Source of the DNA: Acanthococcus lagerstroemiae
Lineage: Eukaryota; Arthropoda; Insecta; Hemiptera; Eriococcidae
Assembly: GCA_031841125.1 (NCBI GenBank)
Contig: CM063106.1
Span: 30,996,001 to 31,060,000, forward strand
Length of the DNA stretch: 64,000 bases
Direction: 5' to 3'
A program made the position numbers and the translations under genes. Positions within the stretch are counted from its first letter, which is position 1; each line of letters begins with the position of its first letter. Shown one piece after another: positions 32,093 through 43,812 of the stretch. The notes beneath the pieces are model-generated. The model was not told the origin of the DNA. It did no database searches and worked only from the letters and a program-made list of their open reading frames with translations.

Positions 32093-35000
32093 TAATGCAT
32101 AAGATAATATTACAAATTCTTCATTTAATTACTAATTGAATAAGTAATTGTGTAGTACTTATCTGGTTCCTTCTTTAAATTCGACAGGTGTTCATTATTA
32201 AGCACCTTCTTCCCTCTTCTATGAATGGCCTCTTAACATTGTTAAAATAATTAACTATGTCAGGCATAAACACGTTGAACTTGTTGCAAAACATGTTTTA
32301 AATAAATGATGTTCAAGTTATGTACTAAAACCCACAAAATAATGGATCAGAAGGCTAGAAAACTTTCACGTCTCATTATGGAATTAATGCGACCTGATAA
32401 CCATGATCACATAATGAGGCTTTTAAAACATGGTACTACTAGCGCTCCAAGTGGAGTGTTGAATTCCCAGTTGGGATATAAACCTGTACTAGAGTGTGCT
32501 GCAAAATCACCTGTGCGGGTGAAAATAAATGAGTGATCATTTGTGTTCTTTCCAATAGAAAAACTGATGTCTTCAAGAGGGTAAAAAAACGACTGATTAT
32601 AATTCAAATTTTTGGCGATGATGCAGTTAAATTTGGGACAAATTTTCTTTGAAAGTGAATTTCTAATCGACTTAATGATAGTTGAAGTTTGCTACACGCT
32701 TATGGTAAATCATACCTGATCCAAGATCACTCTATACAGAGCTGCCAATACTTGAAACTTGAAGTTTACATCCCAATAGACCTTTCTTCTGAGCCGGTTA
32801 CTAATGTTAACACTTTCGTCGTATACGTGTGGGCAATTGGATAAACTTGGGGTATTTGTAGCCCCCCCCCCTTTCAAGAAAAAATTTATCATAATCGCAA
32901 AACACTCTCTTACTTAAATCCTAGGTACGGCCCTGGTTGATAGTGTTCCATACGAACCAAATCCTGAAGCCTCTCAAGCTGATAAGGAAGACTTAGCAAA
33001 CGGGAAGGTATGTACTCTACAGATTCCTAGAAAAGGTCACGAACAATTTTTGAATCCGCGCCTAGTTTCAGAGTTCTTGATAAATTTAAAATCAGTGATT
33101 GGAATGCCGTACATCTCCTGACTGCAGCAGCTCAAGCGTATTGTAAAAATAGAAATGTAGGCAGCAAAATGGCCGATTGCGTAGTACGAAAAATGTCAGC
33201 TAAAACCTGAACCAAAAACAAAAAGTCCTCACTTTTACAATACTGCCAACCGGCTACTAGAATTTGCTAAGTGCCAACTTTTCAAATGCTGTCCGGGGGG
33301 GGGGGTGCTACTCATCACTTTGCTGAGTGTATTTCTCTCGTAGCTGAAGCACTGAATTTCCAATTGGTCCCACTAATGATAGGGATTTTATTGCATTTCG
33401 GGCAAACGTTATGAGCGCCCTCTATTACCGCTTCAATTATAGCGTCTGAAATGTTGACTTATTTATGGCACGCTGGAGAACAATAGTTACATTAATTTTC
33501 ATTTCTTGCTGACCCTCGATCTAACATCCCAAAACTCACCCCTGCCTAAAGAACAACGAGGATCGTTTTACGGTTTTAAAATGGGAAATTGTATCTTACG
33601 ATCTCGATGTGTAAAAGTGGATAAGAAATATGGAGCAAAAGTGTTGGCGTTTACATTTTTCTTAACTCCAGATCTTAATAATTCCAAGTCAGATGTAATC
33701 GTTGATATTGAAAGCACCGCCGAATTACGCGATGACGGATATCGGTATTGTATTTTTGACTTCTTTAAAAACATCGATATGCGGTATCTTATCAGTTACC
33801 GCAATCATCTTACGCCTCAGATGGTGTGAAACTTGTTTATTGCTACATTATTTTTTTAAACGCCGTAGTACGAAGCTGAGACATCCGTTATTCGTGAAAA
33901 ATGAATCATACTACTTCGCTTTCAACATTATTTTTTATTGTTCGAAATTTCCCATCTGCCTTACCGAGTAGTTTCAAGTTCATAATGCAACTGTCGAATT
34001 ATTTGGGTTGTGAGACTGGAGCTGGGCGAGGTGCCGCGACTGCGGAAACACATTTTCTACTTGTACATTTCCTGGAAGAATGAACTGTATACAAGCTGTG
34101 AGCTATTCGTTTAGTGCTGGAAGGTTTTGTATAGAACAAAAAAAAAAAAAATAAAATAAAAATAATAAACAGATCAAGAAGATCAAACAGGCATAAGAAT
34201 GAAGGTAGTAGTCAACAGCTTTCATTTTTGTAATGTTCATTTTTCGTACAGAAATTGAAAATCAACAATCAAGGGAGGTAATGTGATATGTCATAAGACA
34301 GTGCAATAAAGTTCATAGTTCAAAGAAAGTATGTCGATTCGCATGTTATGTCACTCGATCTTCTTGTCATTTTGATTAGTCGCAAAACGACGAATCCCTC
34401 AAGCTGCAAGTCTTCCACTAAAACCATTGATTTCTTGATTTTCAATTTTACCGGCTCTGGATACAGCAAAAAGCTCCTGTGATTTAAAATCAAAAAATTT
34501 TGATAATTTTTTTAATTTCTTGATGTTTGATTTTACCCATCCCCGGATAGAGCGAACATGTCCTGACAATTCTATAAAACTGCCACATCGTTATCAGGCA
34601 TAGCAACTTAGATATTTCAGTTGAAAGGTTCCCACCGAGCATAAGGATATCTATTTTCTGAAAATCTGATCTTTTGGACCTAACCTTTTTTTTTGAGGGG
34701 AGGGGGCGCTAGGCTTTGTTGGTGCGTGCTGCAAACCATAGAGGTAGACAAAATCAAAAATCATAAAAATCATGAATTTTATTATCATTATGTATTTGAT
34801 TTTCAAAATAATTTCAAAAATTATTTCTAAATTTTCTACTGAAAGAAACTTAAGATCATTCCAATTCTAGGATATAGAGATGTCCGAAAAATTGAAACTT
34901 CGCGTTTGAGAAGAGGAAACCCGAATTCGATTTGGTTACAATAGGGGTGTTTAGAGTCCTCGTTAGATGTGGCATCCGGGAGCCCAAAATCGAAATCTCA

Positions 35001-36023
35001 ATATTATGATAATTATTTTACTTTTAAATTCAAATTTATCTTCAGGCACATCGGGAGAACACCGCGAAGTCAAACGGAATACCAATTAATTGAAGAAATC
35101 GAATTTTCTTCTTCTATGCCGTACGGTGGGGCGAAGCGCTTGAATTGGGCGAACTGACTTGACCAAAAATGATGAATAGAATCTGAATAGTTCGTAGTCA
35201 CTGATTTCAATTACAATAAATTTTTAATTCGAGCACTAACTTGGACCCCGAATATCCAAACGTCATGTCAAAACTTTCGTAATTTATTCGTGTTGAATAA
35301 ATTTTTTCTTCGCGCACTAAATCATTAAAAGCTATAAACAAGTAAAGAGAATAAATTCTCAACTAGGGTGTCTACCGGTCCCGGAAGTCTCGGAAACCCC
35401 GGAAAAGTCCCAGAACTCCAAAACTGAATTCTGGTAGACACCCTGATAACAAAAAGTCGAGATTCTAAATAAGCGATATTTCAAATTTCAAAAGTTGAAA
35501 ATAGTACCTAACAAGATGTTTCTATATAGCTGCTGACTTAATATTACATTCATCTTTTTTTCTTTGCTTTATTTCTGGTCACCGTGTAAATGTTGAGATC
35601 TAAAGAAATACTGTACTTCTAACGAATTTTAGAGATTCCAATGGGAGTCGAAGCAAGAATTAGATGCAGTAATCAAATTAATGAGTGACCACAATAATTC
35701 CTTTTTCAATCGTTAAGTAAGTTTTATTCATAACAAGTTGTATTATGTAGCCCTCTGCGTAACGACACAAAAAAGAAAAATCTCGAGTTTTTCCTACTAA
35801 TTTGTAATTCCACTTTCTCACGAGCTTTATATTAATAGCTTTGTGAGTGACATGACATAGTTCAAATTAAAATTCCAAAAAATGTAAATTCGTTATTCTT
35901 ATTGTGAACTTGGGATTTTTCGGGCCCGGTTTTGGGTCGATTCAGAAATTTGAAGAGAAATATTCGAAATTAACAACAAGAAATTCTATCTCAGTAACAT
36001 TATTAATTTGTTTGGCCATGTCA
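32093..36023. other. Long non-coding stretch with scattered repeat ends
   Basis: An isolated hAT-like end, GGTACGGCCCTG, lies near 32924-32935. At about 35367-35443 a short inverted pair, AGGGTGTCTACC and GGTAGACACCCTG, looks like a very small hAT-type MITE without a clear duplication. Homopolymer runs occur at 32862-32871 (C) and 33295-33305 (G). The plus-strand frame at 33506-33829 has no recognisable domain. Confidence 0.45.
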
Positions 36024-36031
36024 TGTTCATC

Positions 36032-37480
36032 CAGGGTATCTACAGGGTCAAGTAATTCAAGTAAAAGTCAAGTACTCAAAGAAAAAGTCAAGTGGTAAAG
36101 TAAAAGTCAAGTATTTTCTCAAAATTCTTCTATAGGTCAAGTAATGTTAATTATATGAATTACTAGGAATGATGAATGAACTAAAAAACAACAAAGCTAG
36201 AAGTAGAAACTTTTGTTCCAATTTTCAACAACTGAGGAGTACACTTTTAAAGTGAGCTAACTGCAGTACACTTTTAAAATGAGCTAACTGCAAAATTATG
36301 ATTTCTTGAGTTTTTGTTTTCAACACGCTGTCTTGCCCTGCTAGGGGCATACTTTGCAAAAACAAGAACGACAAATTTTTCTTGAAGATTGAACTTATTG
36401 ATACCTACCTTAAAAAATCCATTACCTACTTTACTGTTTTGTTTATAAAGTGTTTTGTTCGTTCTTCTCAAAACTAAAATTTTGCAGTTAGATTAGTTAG
36501 GTCTCTTTGGAAGTGAACTCCTCAATTGCAATTTGTTCTTCATTATTTGCGCCATATAGCATATAAGACTAATTTTGCAGTTTTACGATTTGCTGAACTG
36601 CTTGCATGTTCCTGCATAAGGCGCGCCATTTCGCCGTCCTATATAAAGTCAAATTTATAGGCAAGGACGTACTGAAGAGCTTATCTTGAGGCGGGGGAGG
36701 AGCAAAAATTGTGAAAGACCCAACTGTCTCAACTCGAAATTTCCAAGTATCAGAGCATCAAAGCAAATTGGATTCTTTCAACTGATGACTCAACTCAATA
36801 TTCCTAAATATCAAAGCAAGCAAAGAAAAAACCTGTTTTGAGTGACTTATTGGATTTTTCCAACTGATGACTTAACTCAAAATTCCCAAATATCAAAGCA
36901 AAGAAAATGCTTTTCTTTTAACTTGTTGGATTTTCCCAACTTCTCAACTGAATTCCCAAGTGTCAAAGCAAGCAAAAAAAAACATTAACTTTTGATTGAC
37001 TTATTGGATTTTTCCACCTGATGACTTAATTCAAAATTCCCAAATATCAAAGCAAAGAAAAAACGTTTCTTTTGACCTGTTGGATTTTTCCAACTTCTCA
37101 ACTAAATTCCCAAGTGTCAAAGCAAGCAAAAAAAAAAAAAAAAACAGTTTTTAATTGACTTATTGGATTTTTCCAACTGATGCTGACTCAACTCGGAATT
37201 CCTAAATATCAAAGTAAAAAAAAACAAACCTTTTGACTTAATGGATTTTCTTAATTTCTTAACTCAATTCCCAAGTGTCAAAGCAGATAAAAAAATAGGG
37301 AAAAAAAACTGTTGACTTGTAAGATTTTCCCAACTCCGCCTGACTGAAATGGTAAATTTTCCCAACTGCTGAGTGAAAAATTCCTACCGGGGGGTTGCCC
37401 CCACCCCCTATCGGTACGCCCCGTTTATAGGTCGAATGAAAGTCAAGTATTTTGATTTTCCAAATTGTGTAGACACCCTG
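36032..37480. mobile_element. hAT-type element (CAGGGTATCTAC family) interrupted by another hAT element
   Basis: It starts CAGGGTATCTACAGGGTCAA and ends GTGTAGACACCCTG. The flanking octamers TGTTCATC (36024-36031) and TCTTCTTC (37481-37488) match at 6/8 positions. Subterminal direct repeats of AAAGTCAAGT occur near both ends (about 36060-36115 and 37438-37450). It is interrupted by the element at 36662-37423, and the rest is about 680 bp. No transposase is seen. Confidence 0.75.
36662..37423. mobile_element. hAT-type element expanded by internal tandem repeats, perfect 8-bp TSD
   Basis: The ends are CAAGGACGTACTGA and TATCGGTACGCCCCG (imperfect inverse), flanked by TTTATAGG at 36654-36661 and 37424-37431. 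The interior, about 36730-37370, is an array of units of about 77 bp arranged as ~155-bp pairs. Each carries TTGGATTTTTCCAACT-type text and CCCAA(A/G)T(A/G)TCAAAGCAA. The related element at 17435-17714 has the same ends in reverse orientation but only about two units. Confidence 0.88.
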
Positions 37481-37489
37481 TCTTCTTCC

Positions 37490-38255
37490 GGTATTAGTGG
37501 ATGCTGGAGTAGCTCAGCTGGAGAAGCAAATAGGCAGATATGGAAATTAACCTAACCAAAACAAAAATGTTGAGTAGTTCTGGACGTTACAAAATTAATA
37601 ATAATCGAAAACGAAACAAGTGAAACAGTAAATGACGTAATATACTTGGGCCAAATCATCTCATTCCAAAACCAAATTGAAAAGAAATAATCCATAACGT
37701 GGCGACAGCTTGAAGCAAATTTTGGAGTCTAAAATTTTAACATTTATGTTGAAAAATAACCATCCAAACACTTACAAAAGCCAAATCTTCAACACCTGTA
37801 TTGACCTCCGGTTGTCAGACGTGGAAACTGACCAAAAGGGCAGAGAAAAAACTTGAGGTTACTTAGAACTCCATGGAAAGCGCCATGTGAGGAATCAAGT
37901 GTGATAAAATTAACTTGAAGGAAATAAAGAAATTCAGGCTGAACGAAAATGTATTGCACATTGTAAGAAGACTGAAATGGGATTGGGCTGACTATCTGAG
38001 CAGACTGAAAGACAACCGATGGACAACTAAGGCCACGTTCTGGCAAGTTTACGGAAGCAGAAAGTCAGTTGAATGAACGACATTTACAACCTTATCAGGT
38101 ACAAACTGTTCCACAGAATCGCAGCTAACCGGGCTGAATAGGACAAGATGAGGGAGGCATACACCCAAAATTAGGGTTTTTGTAGATTCGCGCCTTAACC
38201 TAATACAAAAAGAACTCATACAATAAAATAATGCTAAGAATGAATGAATTATATT
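37490..38255 (+). pseudogene. LINE reverse-transcriptase 3' fragment (C-terminal domain)
   Basis: Several frames together read as the end of a non-LTR retrotransposon ORF2. INLTKTKML is followed by VNDVIYLGQIISFQNQIEKE, the thumb-proximal YLG motif. Then come QIFNTCI, IKKFRLNENVLHIVRRLKWD and WADYLSRLKDNRWTTKATFW, and finally KLFHRIAANRAE with REAYTQN. This order, ending in a W-rich W-W-A-L-R-W-T domain, is usual in RTE-like insect LINEs. Frameshifts and stops are frequent. The 3' end runs into an AATG-rich tail near 38250. The polymerase core upstream is missing, so this is a 5'-truncated dead copy. Confidence 0.8.
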
Positions 38256-39127
38256 CATCACAATTTTTTTGGACTTATTGCTTGATGAAGAGGGTAGAAA
38301 ATTGGGGTACCTTTTCACAAATAGAAAATATAATTACAAAATTTGTGTATGAATATGGCTAATAACCAGGGGAGCCTTGTCAGGAAGAAGGGTCAAAAAT
38401 CGAAATGCCGACTTGCTCCTCTGAACATTCGTGTTAAGTGTCACCATTTCCTCCTCTTCGCTACGCTCCTGCTAATGGTTGTAGTAACAAAAACTTGTGG
38501 GTTTAACATCGGAAATTGATTCGAATCACAGATGCAAATCAGATCAGCAAAATCGATCCGAATCTGCGAATCACGGATGCTCAAGATGATCCGCGGATTA
38601 TGATTCAAAACAATCTTATTCGGATTGTGCTGGTTCTTGTGAATAGCCTCGTGCGGAATGTCCGAGTATATTTGGAAATCAAAAAAAGACCTTATGTCGG
38701 CCCTGACGACTTAAGGTACCTTATTATTAAATTTTTTATCGGTGTGGGCAAAAATTGAAGATTTAATGCTGTTGCTCTTGAATGACCCCGTCGTCACGTA
38801 GTGCGGGGCCTATCGCAAGTACGACTATAGGAAGCCCCTAATTCGTGTTTTTAATTGTATTTGAGCTGGAAAATTTTAATGTTGGGCTATTTAAACAATT
38901 TCAAGCGTAGCGCCCGGCGCAGACTACACACTCTGCTACACCCTAAGGACGATCCTGCTTCTGAATGTTAAGCAGTTTGTTGCGATGGTACTTGCTAGTA
39001 TGTTCTTCGTTCATTTCAGTATTTCAGCTGAATGATTTGGACCTTCCAATCCTGATTTTAAATCAATAGGTTTTTTGCTTTTTCCATCTCTGCTATAAAC
39101 TACATGGCTCATTTACTGATCGTACCC
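38256..39127. other. Non-coding stretch, nothing recognised
   Basis: No feature could be supported on either strand. Confidence 0.5.
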
Positions 39128-39135
39128 GGAGCACC

Positions 39136-39413
39136 CAGTGGCGTAGCCAGGGGGGTGAAGGAGGCGAATACCTTTTCCAAGGCCCCTGAAATTGAATGTA
39201 AAATATGCCAAAATGAACAATTCTTCGCCTTTAAAACACGTTTTTTCGAAAAATTCTTGCTCGAGCAAGTAATTTTACCTTCCTTTTTATAAAATAGTCC
39301 TCTAATATTGGCAATTTTAAAAAAATACCTCAATTTTCGACCTTTTCTCCCTTGAAAATCTTACTTTGGCCCTTCCCCTTCTCCCCCCCCGGAAAATCCT
39401 GGGTACGCCACTG
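39136..39413. mobile_element. hAT MITE, CAGTGGCGTAGCC family, copy 3
   Basis: It starts CAGTGGCGTAGCCAGGG and ends CCTGGGTACGCCACTG. The flanks are GGAGCACC (39128-39135) and GGAGCAAC (39414-39421), a 7/8 match. The interior matches copies 1 and 2, including AAAACACGTTTTTTCGAAAA and AAAATAGTCCTC. Confidence 0.9.
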
Positions 39414-39421
39414 GGAGCAAC

Positions 39422-41283
39422 CAATAACTTGGCTAATTTTAACAACATACATTTAGAAAGCATAAACAAAAATAATTTTTCATTAAAAGATCATTTTCCA
39501 CATGAACGTTTTATCAGATAGAACTTATTTTAGGATGATCTACTGTAGACTGCGGTGATGGAGATCAATCTCGATCGGCATGCGCCATTACAGTTTAATA
39601 AACATCTATCGTATTGTATAAGTGCTTGTGAGCCGAGTTTTGGTTTTGGTTATTCTTTTGATGCAGACAGTAAGAGTGATCGTAAAAGCAATATTATTGA
39701 GACTCGATTGTAAAGAGGTTTCAATCACACGCCGTCTGTCGAGTATATCAGTCTCAGTCAACCGAAAATGACTACCGCAATGCCATTCAATGGTTCCTAG
39801 TATTAAAATTATAATTTTCTTTTATCCCAGGTTACCTTCATACTTGAATGCGTATGGTATAAATGGTTTGTGTTATTAAAGCGAACTCTCCGATACTTAT
39901 GGAGGTGAAATGCGGTTAGAAATTGTTCAACATAATGCAGTTCGTATCTATCTTTTTTTTCTTTTTTTTTAAGTTGAAGAACACAGAACACAATGCTAAA
40001 ATTACTTAATTCGCATACCGCCGATGACGGAAACTGTTCGAAGAATCGTTCTTCTTGCTTGGGTACAGAGGTACAGATGTGCTTACTGCCTGTGAATTAG
40101 TTACATCAGTGGTGACGAATTTTATTTGCAGTTGAGAAAGAGTGATATTCCGGTTTCATTTCCTATTGCTACAACATGAGAGAAATGTATAAATTTTGGC
40201 TTTTCAAGCCCCGCATACTGTCTTCTTTGTGGATCACCTGCAGTCCTGATGGTACACATAGGTACAGGTTCAAGGCTATAGCCGGAACCCGCCATAGCCG
40301 TTTTCGTTTCTTTCTAAATTCGTTTCGTGTGAGAAATAATCGCATCCAGTAATTCTGGATTCATTTTCTGGGAGCCCGTCATAATAACTCCGCCCTCCCC
40401 CCTACTTCCTCAAAAATAGAATGAGGAGAATAACACTATTTTCTATAAGCCAAATCGCAACTTTTTCACATTTTTCGCAGAAGAAGAAAAAAATGAAAGT
40501 GTATTTGAATATACTTGTACTCTCTTTTTTGTCGATTGCGTCTCATGCTTATTCACACGCAAAGACTTAAGAAAAAAAAGACAGCTCATAATAAAAACTT
40601 AGCTGTATTAGATTAATCGTATGCTGAGAAAATTGGAAATTTGAGTTGACAAGCGATCAAGAGAAAAAAATCTCGTTTCTGTGAAAAGCTGAGATATCAG
40701 TTAAACTTGCGAAAAATCTCTGAAATTTCTGAAAGCGACTTTTTTTTATCAACTTGCTGAATAGTTCTTGATGGAGGGGGAGGTGGTACAAGTGATACTT
40801 TGTACCATTCTGAATATTTTTTTAGTTTGGAGGTGGGGTACAGTGTATCTGTTCCCCTTGTCCCGATGCCACTAGGCCTGAGAGGCTCAAATTAACATTT
40901 ACTCCTATAGAAATTCTGTTATTTGCTTTCTTTTGTCATGAACTGTTGAGACTGATCTAAAAAATCAGTTGAGAATTATGACAAAACGCTGTCATTAACT
41001 GTATTTGCTTTTCAAACTTTGCAGGCTGTCCAGCTTTACACGAATCTCTCCTAAAGGAGGGGTTAGATGTCTTCCGCGAACACTCCCATCTCCTTCTCTC
41101 GTTCTACCCTCTCACAATAGTAGTTTAATGAAAATGTGAACTGCATCATCCTTGTGCACCTTTTGTCGTACCGAAGCATTTCAGCCCAAATTGGGTTACA
41201 GTTGGCACCCTAATGGCCTCTGTTGCAGTGCCGTTCTGCACAAACACGATAGTAATTGAATTTGTAAACTTTCTCTGTTACAG
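39422..41283. other. Non-coding stretch, probably intron upstream of the phosphatase exon
   Basis: No coding or repeat unit is recognised. The stretch ends in a pyrimidine-rich tract and TTACAG acceptor at 41278-41283. A poly-T/A-rich tract lies near 39951-39972. Confidence 0.5.
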
Positions 41284-41646
41284 ACAACTACGACGAAGTC
41301 AGTCAATTACTTGTACAGCTCGCCAAAACCAAAGGCTCTGACGATAATATAACCGTAATAGTCGTATACTTATCCGACCCGCATCACATAAAATTGCCCG
41401 GTGTTGATATGGAAACGGCCACCGCCGAATCCTTTTCTCCGAAGCAAAACGGATCCACCTATTGTTCCATCAATAATATACAAAGCAAGTTCGATCCCGA
41501 AGACGATTTCGGACCAGAAACGAACATCGATAACATCGACGATGGCCTGCTCTCGCAACCAGTTTCGACCAAGAAATCATTTACCAATTTTGAATCTTTA
41601 ACAAATAACGGTTTTGATGCAGAGCCACAGAAAACTGCTGCACCAG
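41284..41646 (+). CDS. Exon of a PP2C-family Ser/Thr phosphatase (PPM1E/PPM1F-like)
   Basis: PP2C phosphatases are metal-dependent enzymes that remove phosphate from serine and threonine. The exon opens after CTCTGTTACAG and closes at CCAG/GTAAAT, both canonical. It is 363 nt long, phase 1 at each side, with no stop in the reading frame. It reads NYDEVSQLLVQLAKTKGSDD, then NITVIVVYLSDPHHIKLPG. GS-DN-ITV-VV is the last conserved PP2C motif, whose Asp binds metal. VIVVYL-DP suggests the PPM1E/PPM1F branch, known for acting on CaM kinases and PAK. The following ~80 residues are a polar Ser/Asn/Asp-rich tail of no known fold. The upstream catalytic exons and the downstream end were not found in the window. 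Confidence 0.82.
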
Positions 41647-41740
41647 GTAAATATTCATAATTATATTGAAATTGTATCTGATTTACGTTAGGGTGGCCTG
41701 TATTTTGGTTATTTTTGAGATCGAATTGACTAACCCCCTG

Positions 41741-41876
41741 AAGGCCACTTTCTCAATCCCTGGTTAGCGCTTATCTAGCGGTTATAGCAAATAACTATTC
41801 GGTAGATGAGTACCGAATAAGAATAACTAAAGGTTAGCTAACTAGAGGTTTGAGAAGAGATTGAGAAAGTGGGCCT
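41741..41876. mobile_element. Small inverted-repeat element in the intron after the phosphatase exon
   Basis: AGGCCACTTTCTCAATC and GATTGAGAAAGTGGGCCT face each other, and the inner parts also pair loosely (GGTTAGC and TAGCTAAC text). About 136 bp, non-coding, probably a MITE. No clear target duplication is seen. Confidence 0.65.
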
Positions 41877-41934
41877 AAGTATTTTCACTGAGATCCAAAC
41901 CGCCTGAGTTTTTAGACTTTTAGAATGATGTTAA

Positions 41935-42574
41935 CCCGTAGAACGCATTGTAAAATATCAACGCTAAAAGGCACAGTGGGGTGAATTTTACCCCAACCAG
42001 TTTTTCACCTCCAGAGTTGGTACTAGTGGTAGCTGGTAGGAAACGAGTATTCTCATTAAACATAATATCTTTGTTCAAACATCAAGAACATAGATTGCAT
42101 GATGTGTATTCGGACCATTCATCCGCTTGGTGCGCTAGCGTCGCACTCTTGGTTGAGTGAAGTCATATGATATGCGCTGTTACGATTGTACATTAGCTAC
42201 ATTAGCCGCCTAATATTTTCGTTAACCTGACCAGTCTGCCATTTAGCGCATGAATTGTAAATAATCATGTTGTTCGCACTTTGGCAAAACTTAAGAAATT
42301 AACTTTTCAGTTTAGAAAAACCATATGCAAAAGATGTATTGGGGTAAATTTTACCCCACTGATCCTTATACGGTTTTTGAATAAACTCCACCGTGTATCT
42401 CTCCACATTACTCCACCCATTTAATCACCTGTTTATAACATGTTGTGTGCTACATACTTACATGATGTAGGGGCAAGCGCCCTTAACCTCGAATTCGGAG
42501 CTCTTTTATTTCGGAAGTATCGACAATAAAGATGTGTGCAGGGATAAATTTTATCCCAGTGTGCCTTATACAGG
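41935..42574. mobile_element. TTAA-flanked piggyBac-like MITE
   Basis: TTAA flanks both sides (41931-41934 and 42575-42578). The ends are CCCGTAGAACGCATTG and, inverted, CCTGTATAAGGCACACTGGG. The near-palindrome GGGGTAAATTTTACCCC or a variant occurs three times, near 41979, 42342 and 42540, two of them subterminal. TTAA insertion and CCC...-type termini are piggyBac features. The 640-bp interior is non-coding. Confidence 0.8.
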
Positions 42575-42578
42575 TTAA

Positions 42579-43362
42579 CTCGTGCCGCATCGGCCTTAAA
42601 GTATAACATGGAATTTACTTGAGTTTTTTGAAGTCGCGTTATCGCTCAAATTGCCCATGCAAAAAACAGTGAGATGGCCTTCGCTCATACTTCATAAAAG
42701 CAGATAAAATAGATAGAATATCAAAGTTTTTCAAAAACAAATTGTTCCTAACGTCAGAATTTAATTCTTATTGCAGACTTGAAAACAAAGTTTCCAAGCA
42801 TTGAATTTTGAAAAGAAAAATTAATTTTCTCCGACTGATTTTTTTATGCTGAATCCGAATATGCACTTTAAATTTCCTCATCTACCATTCTTTCATACAT
42901 CTTCCATAAAGTCCGAAAAACTCCAAATTTTGATTTTTTTTTTTGGTCTAAGAAGTTTGAATACTAATGATGAAATTTTATTGATGCTCTTATTATTATT
43001 TTTTATTACTTATAGGTAATTTGTCTAGGCAAAAAAGGCGCATCAATACGCCCTTCTTTGTGTATAAGCTTTCCCTATCCTTCTCCAAGCTTCCCTGTCC
43101 TCCATTAACTCGACCCATCTTAATCCTGCAAAACCCTCAGTTTTGTTGCTTCATCTTGTTACTGGCCTCCCTTTCCTTCTTTTTTCTCCGTATGGTGTCC
43201 ACGTAGTTCCTAATCCTATTCTTCCTTTTTATATTCAAGATTTTCCTTTACATTTTCCGTTGTGTAGCCTTTATTTTGTCCGCCTGTGATCTTGTTACTG
43301 TTCATGTCCGGGCCCTGTAGGATAATACTCTGGTAGTGTGCAACTTTCCAGTATTACTTTGG
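42579..43362. other. Non-coding stretch, nothing recognised
   Basis: A T-rich tract lies near 42935-42945. No feature was found. Confidence 0.5.
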
Positions 43363-43370
43363 GTTTAACC

Positions 43371-43684
43371 AGGGTGTCTACAGACTCTTCAAAAAAACTT
43401 TTCTCCAACTTTTTCCTGACCTCCTCTCTTGTATTTGAAGAAACCATGCATAAAAGTCTTCGGATTATTTTTAAATTTTAAATAATATAAAGCCATGAGT
43501 ATAAATTTAAGGACTTGATAATGAATGTAATTGAAGTAATCAACGTAATTCTCTCATCATATTACTTTCCTACAGAATCTTCCATTGGATGGCAATTTAC
43601 TCATTTTTTTCTGACGTTTTCCTCACTTTCTGACCTTTCAGAAATCCTGACTTTTCTTGATTTCCTAACCTTGTATACACTCTG
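43371..43684. mobile_element. hAT-type MITE (CAGGGTGTCTAC family)
   Basis: The left end is (C)AGGGTGTCTACAGAC and the right end TTGTATACACTCTG, an imperfect inverse. The flanks GTTTAACC (43363-43370) and GTTTAATC (43685-43692) match at 7/8 positions. Boundaries could shift by one base. The interior is non-coding. Confidence 0.75.
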
Positions 43685-43714
43685 GTTTAATCCCCAATTA
43701 CTTTTGTAAATTAG

Positions 43715-43812
43715 CGTAACGGTTTTCGCTCAAGTATACCCATGGCTGGAAGAAAAATACATTTCCATAGAAATGTCAACCACTGAACTGAATTGTCACC
43801 ATGAAGAGCCTT
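43715..43812 (-). repeat. Inverted solitary copy of the 23.9-kb repeat unit
   Basis: On the minus strand it reads GGTGACAATTCAGTTCAGTG, then GTTGACATTTC, CCAGCCATGGGTATACTTGA and GCGAAAACCGTTACG. This matches the tandem unit at 23865-24260. Confidence 0.8.

Noticed and set aside
30623..32935. Single 2.3-kb hAT element between GAGGGCCGTACC and GGTACGGCCCTG
   Set aside because: Flanks GTTTATAT and GTTGATAG agree at 6/8, but the interior shows nothing that ties the ends together and a complete MITE of the same family lies inside. The ends may belong to separate elements.
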